From: Pinus tabuliformis
Taxonomy: Eukaryota > Streptophyta > Pinopsida > Pinales > Pinaceae
Direction of reading: 5' to 3'
DNA: 64,000 bases
Assembly (NCBI GenBank): GCA_031772625.1
Contig: CM062815.1
Span: 119,854,989 to 119,918,988 of the forward strand
Shown: in pieces, positions 1 through 11,264 of the stretch
Layout of the letters: every line of letters begins with the position of its first letter
How positions within the stretch are numbered: position 1 is the stretch's first letter
Position numbers and translations under genes: made by a program
Notes under the pieces: model-generated
What the model was told of the DNA's origin: nothing
Databases searched by the model: none
The model's input: the letters and a program-made list of their open reading frames with translations, nothing else

Positions 1-3000
1 GACTGTTCACCTACCCTCATGACTCTTCAACTACTCTATGACTATTACATTCAACTATCGACACTCAAACTTCCACTTTACAAGATGTTACATACAATCT
101 ACACATGTACCCATGTGAGACACAATAGGCTTGAGAAATCCATGCAATAAATCACTATGACTCAGAAAACTATGGGAAGACCAACTCTTTGACATCCTCA
201 CGATGGTTGACGATGGCAAACTGATGCCAAACTTGGTAGTCTACGATGGTGTCCGTGTACTCTGTGGTGACATCTTTTTGGAAATGAACTCTTACCTCTG
301 TTGCATCTGGGTACACTGGTTTGGCTCCTCTATCCAACTTGCCTAATAACATGCGCATCATTGCCTTGAGTGTGGCCGGACCAGCGACATACTGATGCGT
401 AGTGTCTACACTAATCGCCAAGCCTGTGTTGGTGGCTATCGTCAAAGTACGAGTCCAGCTCCTGTTGGAATTGACCCTTTTTCTTTGCCTAAGTGAGTGT
501 CCCAATAGATAGGATCACATGTGCATGCACAACAACATCCATGCTTCTAAACACCTGTGCATGGGAAGCCCGCAAACTAGTGATGAGCTACGGGTGTTCC
601 TCATAGTTCCAAATCTGACTCTAGATGCATGCCTTCAACTCAACCACCATGGGCTTCATCATCTTGGGCAAGTGTAATGGGGCTCCCTTATATCTCATTG
701 TCCATGTTTTCATGTGGTCGACAGCAGTATGCAAGTTTGACAAGATACGTGCTCTCCTAGCATAACGCTGCTGCCAACCGTTGAGATGGACAACTGCCTT
801 ATGCACAGTACCAAATCTAGAATACAACGTCTGCATGACTGTCTCAAGGGACGATACTTCATCCAATATCGCCTTCTTCAACTCCACTTTGGTAGATGTT
901 GTAACCAGTTCTCCTCCCTGCTTGTTCATCTATAACTCCTTAGCCATTCGCTCGTTCTCTGCTATCAAGAAGCGAACACTCGAGCTAGTGGATTCAGCAT
1001 ATGCTCTGCTAGCATCGACCAATGCTGTTGGATTCTTACGCACATTAGATACGATCACTCGTTCCTCAAACTACGTAGGATATGTGTGGACATCTAGAGT
1101 TGACACTCTACGCAGAATTCTATGTTGTGACTCATCGAATGATATGTTGTGCATCTCTTCTTCTGGATTGTCTCCAAGGATCTCAGTATCTCCGTGGTCG
1201 CTTAGGAATTTCTCTGCTTCCAGATCGGGTGAAGCCGGTGGGTTGACATCTTGGTGGTAAGGCATGAGGTCAGTTTCTTGCTTTAACTCTGGTTGCTCCA
1301 ACTCTATATCCATCTCCTCAAGCACTCATTCAATCTCTTTAGTGAATTCCAGCTCCTGCAATTGCTCACTATGTCTGATTTGTGTCAGTTGCTCAGATGA
1401 TTCTACTACCTATATGGGTGCAGTTTCATCAATTTGTGCATGTTGCACCCCCTGCTGTGTCTATCCTTGTTGTGCTTCCTTCTCCTATCTACACAGCTCT
1501 TATTCTTTCCTAAGTTGCTCCTTCAACTCTTGAAACTCCTTCACTATTTCCTCCATCCTTTGTTTATCTCTCTGCCTTTGCACGTTCCTCTTGTCACACT
1601 GTCACCTCTTCGCCTCTATCTCCAAAGTTTCTTTCTCCACAAGTGGGTCTGCCTTGAACTTGCAGCTTTGTTCTACCTTTGTGATGTCGTCAATCTTTCT
1701 CTTTCCTTTGTCGCACGTAGTTATGTTGCCCTCTGCTGCTACTAGTGCTCTACTAGATGTTGCTTCGCATTGCTTCGCTAACCATTCCACAGAAATGCCA
1801 ACCAGTTCATTAGGCCTGGAGAATCTGTGATGACATCTCCATGGGTCTTCCTTAGCCAAATGATATGCTCTATGGATCCAAGGAAATTGCACTCTCGCGT
1901 AGTGATCCTTCACAAAGAAATTCGGGTTGTAGGAATTGAAGCTTCTGTTGCCGAAATTAAATCTCTTGAACTCTTCTATCTCGGTATCTGCATGCTTGAG
2001 AATCTGTATCTTGTACAACCCGATCTGCAACGAAAGAGTGGGCCAGGGTGCATTCTTCTTCTGATACAGTCTATTTGACAGTCCTACCGAGATGTGGTAT
2101 GACACTTCTTGCATGATGATATTTTCCATGGCAAACTTTGGTAAAACATGTGGAGGCTTCTCCGTGCTGTACATCCATATGAAGGTGCCAAAAGGTGAGG
2201 TATACCAATCTGATATGTCGAACAGTGCCTCCCTTACTGCCTTCAACATGAAAGGTGGATCTTGCTCAAATATCATTTTGTACACCAGGTTGACAAAATG
2301 GTCTAACAATTGTGTGATGACTCCACGGAAGCTGCATTCGGAAAACAATCCACAGTAAGTGTTTACAGGGGTTTCCGCTGATGTCCATGTCCACTTCAAG
2401 CTCGTGAACTACTGACGGGCACAGAATGCATTCAGGATGTATGCGAACATGTAGATTTCTTCTTGCTAACCTTTGGGTGGTTGTCGAGCTCCTGCTACTT
2501 GTTCCTTCAGCCTATGAGCCAACATGTTGGACTAGTAGCATGCTTTGCCTTCACTAGCCAGTTGGTCCAACACGATCAACCAACTCTACTGGAAGGTCAT
2601 CATGCTCTATTGGTCGTACAAGCAGCATGAAAAAATGACCAAGTACTAATATGCCTTCCACAGTGTCTTCATCTTGTAAATATGGTTGGGTGTCATCCTG
2701 AACTTGGCTGGCTCCTTCACCCAATTCTTCAAGATATCCCTAGAGTTGGCATTGCAGCTTGGTATGCTGAAGGGTGTCTCCATGGTGATTAGTGGCTTCG
2801 ACAAGTGGTACATCTGCTGATAGTCCTGTGCCCTGAAGGTAGAAATATCTATCCCATTGATACTGCATAATACCATCGTCTCAAGATTAGTGTGCGAGAT
2901 GATCCAATATATCATGTCCGTGCATGGAAACATGAGATAGTTGCATGCAATCTGGTACAAGCCGAACTTGTGAATGTTCACATAGACCTTGTGGTCTTCA

Positions 3001-4505
3001 AGATCTTCCATAAATGTGCCTAAGAATGCATCATTGATCTCTTGTCATTTAAGTTTGATTTCTTTGTCTATCATCAGCTTGGTGTCTTCATAAATCGTAA
3101 AAATCATAGACACTCGCACAAATGCATCTCCATTGCGCTTTCATCGGTGTCCTTTGACCCTACTCTCTTGGAGGATATTGATCCTGAAATGCTGATAGAT
3201 GGATGAACACCTGCTATACCTGGAGACATGCGACATGCATGGCAAGAAATCTGTCAGTTAAAACCAAAGAAAACCTGAGGACTGACATGCAACATACCCA
3301 GGAGACTGATGACAAGGATTGCGCAATTTTCATTAGGAGGTCAGGAGGATGACTGCCGGAACTACCCAAAAGGCAGTCCGGACTATAGGGAGGCTGGTTG
3401 ACTATTGGAATTGCTCAATGCGCAATCCAGACTGACCTTTTGTGGGTTGAGATTGAGTAATGCACAATTTCAGTTGGCAAGTCATGTAGGCCCAAGGCAT
3501 GCATTGCACACATTTCTAGGTCACCAAACACTGCCTCTCAGAATTGTGCAAATTAAGTCTGGAGGAAATTGTCCAGCCAGATTTACGCATTTTCTGGGAG
3601 GAAGGTAGAGCCTTCCCTCTCAGAAATGTGCAATGCTATCCGAGCAAGGCAGAGTCTGGGCCAAGGTTTCCCAAACTCGTCGAGGGGTGACTGAAAACAT
3701 ATGAAGATATGAATGCATGGAGAAACTGCGTGTAGGGAAGAGTGAATGATCATGCATGCAAACAACGAATGCAATATCATAAAATAGGAAAACATGCATG
3801 TGTGTGAAACGAGTCGTCGATTCGGAAACCATCCATGCAAAACAGTGTCATGCATGCGACAGTAGTGAGATGAAAATGAAAATTGAAACGGCTCTCATAA
3901 AGGCTAACATGCATGCAAACAACAGAAAGTGTTCACATAAATCAAGCAGACAGCACTCACACAAGCCAAAATACAAAAAGTGACAAAAATGTTGCAAAAG
4001 ACAAGTAAAGCGGACTTACCCGGAAATAGATGAGATGGATGTATCGAAGACTCCTAGATGTTTTGTGGGATGTCAAAGCTCCAATATCGATGTGAAGAAT
4101 GAGCTCTGAAATTTTGAATAAATAAGTTTGAGGCTTATGATGTAGATACCACAAATCTAGGAAAAAGCGACACTTGGAGGGAAGTTTCTAAAACGATCTT
4201 TGCATGTAACCTCCAACTGCTAAAAATAGATCCCTGAAATCTAGGGATACTTTTTTCATGTTTCTTTTTGTTATTTTGGGAAAAAGCAGCCCATGCATGC
4301 AAATCAAGTTTGTTGGGTCCCTGGTGGAACCGGTCAACCTAAAGGCACATGCAACAGCCTGCAAGACTAGGAGAGGGATTTGCACAATTTTTGGGAGGAG
4401 TTAGGTTGGCTGTCCCAGAGGGATTGCACAATCTCTACAATTAGCAGTTCACTGCTACCAAGAATTGCGCAATTTCTAGGTTGAGCTGCAATGCTGGGCC
4501 AGATT
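1..4505 (-). mobile_element. Family A LTR, long form, copy 1 (partial)
   Basis: Read on the minus strand, this is one long-form LTR of family A. Positions 3200-4505 match 17340-18610, and positions 1-130 match the LTR section that lies just upstream of the TATA region in the other copies (for example 34524-34650). The last part of the LTR (R/U5) lies beyond the left edge of the window. The first ~360 bases of the LTR are missing, because at 4505 the sequence jumps to an internal LTR position (see 4506-4615). It carries a reading frame of about 1000 codons (170-3177). The 3200-4505 part is rich in the palindrome AATTGCGCAATT and its decayed forms, and in CATGCATG. No internal (gag) region is attached in the window. 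Confidence 0.8.
170..3177 (-). pseudogene. LTR-borne reading frame of family A, copy 1 (unknown protein, ~1000 codons, broken)
   Basis: I do not recognise this protein. Aligned with copy 2 (14972-17305), the frame begins at 3177, where the ATG has become ATA, with residues SSKRVGSKDTDES. It continues through a globular part (open stretches 2646-3011 and 1602-2399, with motifs such as DWYTSPFGTFIWMY and SLQIGLYKIQI) to a basic KGKRKIDD patch. A Lys/Glu-rich segment likely to be coiled coil follows, then an acidic segment (1071-1325), a helical segment (621-929) and a C-terminal part ending near 170. Frameshifts and stops interrupt it, so it is dead here. The two long copies keep the same order of segments, which argues for a real ancestral gene inside the LTR. 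It shows no retroviral gag, protease, polymerase or integrase motif. The KGKRK patch could be a nuclear localisation signal (inference). Confidence 0.6.
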
Positions 4506-4615
4506 GAAAAAATACAAGTTTGACAAAATAAGTGCTCTCCTGGCGCAATGCTGCTTCCAACAGTTGAGATGGACAACTACCTTATGCACAATACCAAATC
4601 TGGAATACAATGTCC
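4506..4615 (-). mobile_element. Family A LTR, long form, copy 2 (left fragment)
   Basis: These 110 bases match 732-830, an internal piece of the LTR-borne reading frame, in the same orientation. They continue, after removal of element A1, at 14972. The junction at 4505/4506 joins this internal position directly to a position about 360 bases inside copy 1. Two LTRs have therefore been fused by deletion or unequal recombination. The last five bases (TGTCC, 4611-4615) are the left target-site duplication of A1. Confidence 0.75.
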
Positions 4616-6436
4616 TGTTGTAGCGACTACAACCACTCTCCAAAATTTTGCCTTAGCTTCATTTTCGAGCCTCCCTACCGAACATCCTCAATAGAATGTC
4701 TTGCACTATCAATCACATTAGATTCAATTGTTTCATAGAGTCTTGTCAGCCTGTGCATGCAAGTTTGTTCTACCTCCTTCATAGGCTACTTTCTGGACTT
4801 GGTGCTAGCTGCTGGTTGAACATCTCCCTCTGGGAATTGAAAAATTATAGAGGGGAACCAACCTTCCCTCTAGAAATTGCACAAACCTAGGTGGACACCC
4901 AGCTGGGCTCCAGAATTTCACAATTCTTCCTGACAGTCTTCCTCTCAAAAATTGCACAATTCATCCCAAGACAGTTTCTCAACCCAGAAATTGCACAATT
5001 CTGGGCAGTAGTCGCCTGCTGCTCCCAAAAATTGCGCAAATCAATCCAGGAAGCTTGCTGGGCTCAGAAGTTGAACAATGCAGTCATACAGGCTTCCATG
5101 AGAAAATTGTGAAGTATGACCCAAGACAGCTTCTCAGCCTAGAAATTATGCAATTGTGAGAGACAGCCACCTATTCCTCTCAGAAATTGTGCAATCCCTC
5201 TAGGACAACCATCTCCGCTCAGCCCAGAAACTGCACAGATTTTCATCCCAGGCTTGAAGACTAATGCATGTGCCTTCAGGTTGACCGGTTCCCTCCGAGA
5301 TCGAGAAAAATGGATTTGCATGCATGGACTGCTTCTGCCAAGGCAGCATGCAAAGGAATCCCTTGATTCAGGGATCTACTTTTAGCAGTTGGAGGTTACA
5401 TGCAAGGATCATTTCAGAAACCTCCTGCCAAATGTCGTTTTTCCTATATTTGTGGCATGCGCGTCACAACCTCGATTGTATCAAAACTCATCAATTGGAT
5501 GCTGCAGAGCTCATTCCTCACATCAACCTTGCAGTGCTGACACCACACATTGCATCTAGGAGTCATCGGCACATTTAGCTCATTTGTTTTGGGGTAAGCC
5601 TGATTTTCATGTCTCGCGCTATGTTTTTGTCGCTTTTTGTGTTTCACTTCATGTGAGTGCTATCTGCTTGATTTCAGTGATTTCTTGTTGTCATTTTGAT
5701 GTATGTTATATTTTAGAAGGACCGTTTCAGTTTTCATTCGCATCTCACTATTAAAGCATGCATGACAGTGTTTTTACATGAACAGTCACCATTGTGGCGA
5801 CTTGCTTCACACACATGCATGCTTTCCTATTTCTAAATCCTGCACTTGTTGTTTGCATGTATTATCATTCACTCTTGTTTGCACTCATCTCATCATGCAT
5901 TTAGACTTCTCATGTTTTTAGTCGCCCATCGGCTGGCCTAGGCTGCCTTTGCCCGGACCATGCCTTGCCTGGCTAGCACTACACATTTCCAAAAGCGAAG
6001 GCTCTTCCTTCCCTCCAAAAATTCCACAAGTCTGGCCCAACACTAACCTCCAAGCTTTCATTGCACAATTCTTGGAGGCAGATTCCTGCTGACCCCAGAA
6101 ACTGCGCAATGTAGTTTGCTAGTTGCATGTCACTGATGACTGAAATTTCGCATTACGCAGCTTCAGTCCTCAGCAGGCTAGGTTGGATTGTGCATTGTGT
6201 AGTTCTAGTAGTTAGTTAGCCTCCTCACAGCTTGGACTGTGCCTTGCACAGTTTTGGCAGTCAGTCTCTCGAACTCCCGGCGGAAATTGCGCAACCTTCA
6301 CGATCAATCACAAAGGCATATTGCAAGTCAATCCTCAAGTTTGTTTTGGTTTTTGACTGAAAAATTGCTTTCCATGAGCATTGCTATGTCTCTAGGTATC
6401 ACAGGTGTTCATGTGTCTCTTAGCAACACAAGTACA

Positions 6437-6960
6437 ATGGCCTTCAGGAGAGCAGAGTCAAAGGACACCGTTCAAAGCACAACAGGGGTTATAGCCAAGC
6501 AAGTGTCTATGAGCTTGCCTACCCATGAAGACATCAAGTTGTTCATAGACAAGGACATCAAGAAATATGGTAGTAGCATCACAACAAGAAACACCATCAG
6601 TAGCAGTAGAAGGCATCACATCTGCACCTAATGAATGCAAGAGGAAGGTTGTCGACAACACAGAGGAAAAATAAAGTTGCAAGCTCAAGCAGATCCACTT
6701 GTGATGAAAGCAACTTTGGAGACTCAGGCTATGAGGTGACGGTGTGACATGAAGATCGCGCGAAGGCAAAGAGAGAAACAGAGAAGGAGTTGCATGTGAT
6801 TAAGCGGCAACACAAGGATGAACAGGAGTTGCATAGACGAGAGAATGAGTTGCAGCAATGGGCGCAACATGCACAGACGAATGAAACTAAACCCACACAA
6901 GTTATAGATCCATCCTAGCAGCTGGCATAGAGCAGACAAGGTGAGAAGTTATGTTGATCA
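6437..6960 (+). pseudogene. Short LTR-borne reading frame (A1 5' LTR)
   Basis: The ATG at 6437 starts MAFRRAESKDTVQSTTG and reaches a segment containing SMSLPTHEDIKLFIDKDIKK. It then passes directly to a segment matching the basic and coiled-coil tail of the long form (KRKVVDNTE, then Glu/Arg-rich). The globular middle of the long-form protein is absent. Stops and frameshifts follow. Function is unknown. The shared start context with the long form (MASKRAGSKGTDES) shows common descent. Confidence 0.5.
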
Positions 6961-7568
6961 CATGCAAGGGAATTCAGATGCATGCATGTCATTATGTGCA
7001 CCCATGTGATCCCACCCATTTGGCACACTCACTAAGGCGAAGATGAGAAGCAAGTCCGACTGGAGCTGAACATGTACTTAGACAAGTTGATGCGCATGGT
7101 CACCAACACACTCTTGGAGATCATCACAGACACTATGCATCAGTATGTTGTTGGTCCAACCACACTCAAGATGATGATGTGCATGCTATCAAATGAGTTG
7201 GACAGAGGGGCCATATGATTGTACCCAAATGCAATGGAGGCAAGAGTTTGCTTTCAATAGGATTTTACCATTGAGTGCACGGACACCATCACAGATGACC
7301 AAGCTTGGCATCAGTTCTCCACCATTGACCATCATAAGGATTTCAAAGAGTTGGTCTCACCACAATGGTCTGAGTGTTAGTGATGTCTTGCATGGCTTGC
7401 TCAAGCATTTTGTCTCACATGGGTACATGTGCAAATTATATGTAACGTCTTGTCAAGTGGAATTTCAAGTGTTGATAGTTGAATGTAATAGTCATAGAGT
7501 AGTTGAAGAGTCATGAGGATAGGTGAATGTTCACAAAGGGGAATGTCAAGGGTCACCCCACCCTTTGC

Positions 7569-7576
7569 TATAAATA
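7569..7576 (+). promoter_or_regulatory. Predicted TATA box of A1 5' LTR
   Basis: TATAAATA lies in the context CCACCCTTTGC-TATAAATA-TAACCTCAT. The same position is kept in every short-form LTR seen here (14252 plus; 34479-34488 and 59056-59065 minus). It lies about 0.7 kb before the LTR end, so transcription would start near 7600 (inference). Confidence 0.55.
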
Positions 7577-8288
7577 TAACCTCATAACTCATTGTAAAGG
7601 CTTTTGGTCAGCCAAGCTTCCAATAGGAGTATCTTAGAAAAATCTTGGACAATATTGTAACGAGCCTTGACTTCTCCATTGCGCAGAGCTAGTATATCTC
7701 TTTGGAGGAGAAGGTGGCAGTGACTGTAAAGTTCCGTTGTTGGAACTAGTGGTTTTTCATGGATGTATTGTATGACTGGAACTTACACTTATTAATATAA
7801 CAGAGCCAACACGTTTCATGCACATCTTGTATTGTATTCTAGCTATCTTGTTTACTCTAAATGATATATATATCTATTTACTTATGCATGCATGTGTAGC
7901 TATTTTCTGTTTATGTATGTATGAATCTTACTTAAATGTGTTGTTGGTTTAACCATCACTTTGGATTGCTAGCTAACTTGCCTTCCATGTTGTCATGCAT
8001 CTTTGCCTGTGTGTTCCCTTCTTAATTCCGTGCTATCATAGGTTTCCAGGGGGTGCACTCACCTCACCCTCTGTGTGTTAGAATCGCTCATGCACCTTCC
8101 TTGACTTGCTACATAAGTCACACCCTTGCTGCCAGCAGGGACATATTACTTGCCTCTATGCGAAACCGCGGTCAAGGCGACACCGTACGACTCATTGTTG
8201 GGACTCCTACACCAAACGGTATGAGGTCTAATTGGGACTTCTTACCGAGGAGATCCCTGACATGTTGGCGGGTCCAGCACCATCAACA

Positions 8289-8309
8289 TTTCTGGTGCTA
8301 GAAGGAGGG
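8289..8309 (+). promoter_or_regulatory. Putative primer-binding site of A1
   Basis: Directly after the LTR end comes TTTC, then TGGTGCTAGAAGGAGGG. The A3 copy (minus, 58324-58344) reads TGGCGCTAGAAGGAGGG. The identical core follows the 5' LTR of G2 at 47194. The position and the TGG start fit a tRNA primer site, but I cannot name the tRNA. Confidence 0.55.
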
Positions 8310-8362
8310 ACAAATGAAAATTTGAGTCCTCATCATCTATTTTGAGGCTTTACACATCTATA

Positions 8363-10010
8363 ATGGAGTTTGTTATGGTTCTCCCTCCGAAATTTCTGCC
8401 CAAAGGACATATCTTTCACATCGAGAGGGAGTTCTGGGATCACTTGTCGCAAATCACGTATGATGGTGAAGGCAAAGTGGCCTAACCTAAGCACTTAGAT
8501 GACTTCCATGTGCTCATGGAGGACATGGAAGACTTTAATGAAATAGAGGTTTGTTCGCTGCTCGCACACACACTTTGCGACCACCCATTGCAATGGTGTG
8601 GCACACTACCTCATAACTCTATGCACTCATTCAAGAAGTTCAGCGATCTAATCAAATCTGTTTTCCACCATTTTGATCCTGAAGTACTTGATAAAAAATT
8701 GTTAAAACAATGGAAGGCCCCACGTGAATCTCCTATGGAGTTTTCAGAGTGCTTCCATCTATTCATGTTTGAAGCCCGGAAAATTTAGATGAAATTTTAG
8801 TATATCATGGATAGATTTGAATACTGCCCTATCAAATCTGTCAATCCCATGAAGAAGTTCAAGCTCAAACCCTACTCAACATACTTCGGTGATGGAATCG
8901 CACAATAATGGATGGACACAATCGTTGTCACAAGTCACTGTCCATCGTCCCCTCATCAGACAGATCCACCATCATAGAGTGATGTGGGAGAGCATGCACA
9001 CACATATGTTCAACCGTCACATCCTCCTGACATTGCTCTTTCTGATTTTCACACAATCTTGGTTGTGAATCCATTGGTTTATCACATGTATTTGTACCTC
9101 AACCTCCATCTTCGTACTCAGATGATCCTCTGTATGACATGGTCTTGTGTTCTCCCATTTCGTACTCGACACTTGTTGTGAACGAGGATCAAGCCATCGA
9201 CGAGTTGGTGTTCCACAACCAACATGCGCTATAATTCATGAAGAGTATGACTGGGAGCTTGAACATCCACCAGAAGTAGAGGACCATCCCTTTTTTCCCA
9301 TACCTCCTCTGTTTTTTCCTAACATCCTTGATGATCCTGCCATACCTGATCTTTCATGTGTATCTCCATCCATGGATGCACCCATTGTTGACCATTCGCA
9401 GGACACACTGTATGTCAACCCATTATCTAATAATGGAGAGGACCAATTATTCTTTGAACATCCACTTGATTTTTCATCTATATTTTCCATAAACACAGAG
9501 GATGAACATTCTTGCTTCTCATCTATCCCTGTGTGTGATTCATAAAATCATGAGGATGCCAACCAACAACCAGAGTTTTTTGATCTTGGCTGTCGTGATC
9601 TCTTTACCGCATCATCTGATTACGATGTTGATTCACTCATTGTTAATCTGTCTAAGCCACTAGTTTACGATGATCCATCTGTCAACGAAGTTGAAACCCT
9701 GTAGACTGTCCAAGCACTTCATCCTGAGATGATGCTTATGTCAGGCCCTCGTTGTCCTGAGGTTGGTTTCACTTCTGATCAAGAAATTGTTCAAACATGA
9801 AAGGATCCTAATCACTCATATGTATGCATTGAAGATCAATCCAACACTCATATTTCACTTCCTTCATTCAAACTACATGATCCCATCGCTCATGCATTGG
9901 AGGAATATTACACAACAAGCACACTTGCACAATGTAAGTGGTCTACCTTTCTCACGTTTGCTTGCATGTCATGGTCAAGGGAATGCATACACTCAACATC
10001 TACATGTAGT
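8363..10010 (+). pseudogene. gag-like and post-gag reading frame of A1 (broken)
   Basis: The frame starts at the ATG at 8363 (MEFVMVLPPKFLPKGH). A stop at 8483 is followed by a retrotransposon gag-type segment (8510-8788) containing WCGTLPHNSMHSFKKF and FHHFDPEVLDKKLLKQW. After further stops and a frameshift near 9150, a Pro/Asp-rich tail follows (9147-9545; PIVDHSQDTLYVNPL, FEHPLDFSSIFS). It ends in a segment ending ALEEYYTTSTLAQCKWSTF near 9950. The same order is present in A3 (58290 to 56825, then 38761 to 38600, minus). No zinc knuckle is visible. The product would be a capsid-type protein with an acidic extension (inference). The segment at 9780-9830 is the unoccupied paralogue of the G1 insertion site. 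Confidence 0.6.
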
Positions 10011-11264
10011 GTAGCACACCACCATAGAGAGTCCATAGAATGCATGTCATGCGCTTTCACTCATTTTTGTTTTGTGGATGCTTGTAAGCTCAGAGTGTGT
10101 CTGTCTTCATTGTTGTATCTTTCACATCTGCTGGTTTACACAGTTGCATTGTCCATGAACCATGCCTTCAGCAACATGGGTCAACCAATGCACTAGTGGC
10201 TGCATTGGAAGTATCACTTCACGTGAGAAGACCCATGCACTATTATCTTAGGAGTAGGAGTAGTGTGTGCCTTTTGAGTTGTTTGCTTCTTTCTTTGTGT
10301 GTTTGTTTTCTTTCTTGTTTATTTTCTTACTCGCTTTTCTTTCACATTTGATTCTGCTTCTTGCTTTTCTTTTTGGTTTGTTTACTTGTTATTGTCCATA
10401 GGTTAGTTTCTCATGGACTATGTGCAACTCTTGAAACAAGATGGGTAAAGTACAAGAGAGCTTGTACAACTATAAACATTTGGTTATCTGTTGTCTGCTC
10501 TCTTATGTAACAACTTTTTGTCTTCAATCCATGATACATCAATGGAAAATATGTACTATTTGAATTAAACCTTGGTGAAAACACAACACTTGCACACTAA
10601 CTAGTATCACCTACTCTAGTCGGTTGTTTTTGGGTTAACCATTGGCAGCTCAGTCAAGTAGAGTAAGGTGAGGGGGAAAACTTTAACAAGCATGTCAGAG
10701 GTATATATAAACTACTTCTCTGAAGGAATAACCTCTTTTGTTCTCAATAACTTGGGATCCCTCTTCCGCCTCTGAAATGAATAAGTGCTATGCACAGTTA
10801 TGAAAATGAAAAAAGAAAAAAATGAAAAGTGAAAAATTTCGAAAAAAATGAAAAAGAATAAGCTGAAATAAGAGAAAGGCTTCCTGCGCAGAGAGGTGAT
10901 GCAAGTAACTCTATTGAACAGGCTCACTGGTAGCGGAGCGATTCTTGTGTTCCTGCATGAATCCGCCAGGGTACTGTCCAAGCCTGCTAGTAGCAGAGCA
11001 ACACCAGAGATGAAACTAAAACTCTTACGACTACACTCCTTATGCACCAATATGCCCCTCATCCCCAATCGAAGCAACTGCGTTGACTTGGATTGGAATG
11101 TGTGTCGAATGACCAAGGGCTTGGCAGATGCTACATCTTACAATCAAGCAAGTGTGGAAACCAAGATGAACAAAGAACTGAACAATACTTTCGAAGGTGT
11201 TAGACTTTCTTTTCACGATCAAGATCCATTCAGAGAGCTAGAGTTCTACCAGTGTGTCACCAAG
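10011..11264 (+). other. Non-coding 3' internal region of A1
   Basis: I see no credible coding sequence. A pyrimidine-rich stretch lies at 10260-10390. A purine-rich run (GTGAGGGGGAAAAC) lies near 10670, and an A/G-rich stretch at 10800-10870. The matching part of A3 (37303-38100, minus) holds two similar ~60-bp units near 37560-37680, resembling 10905-11000 here. No classical polypurine tract abuts the LTR at 11265; the run at 10670 is the nearest candidate but lies 0.6 kb away. Confidence 0.5.

Larger units (their letters stand above)
4616..8288 (+). repeat. A1 5' LTR (3673 bp)
   Basis: The start is supported by the adjacent target duplication and by identical ends in the other copies. The end is CATCAACA, immediately before the primer-like sequence. 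The first ~1.7 kb contains many degenerate AATTGCGCAATT palindromes spaced roughly 35-70 bp apart, plus several CATGCATG motifs, and is probably U3. A TATA box lies at 7569. Compared with the long form, about 1.3 kb of globular coding sequence and a further ~0.7 kb are absent from the LTR reading frame. Confidence 0.85.

Noticed and set aside
1827-2358. Plus-strand open frames over the LTR-borne gene
   Set aside because: They are on the opposite strand to a frame conserved between two LTR copies and are not conserved themselves.
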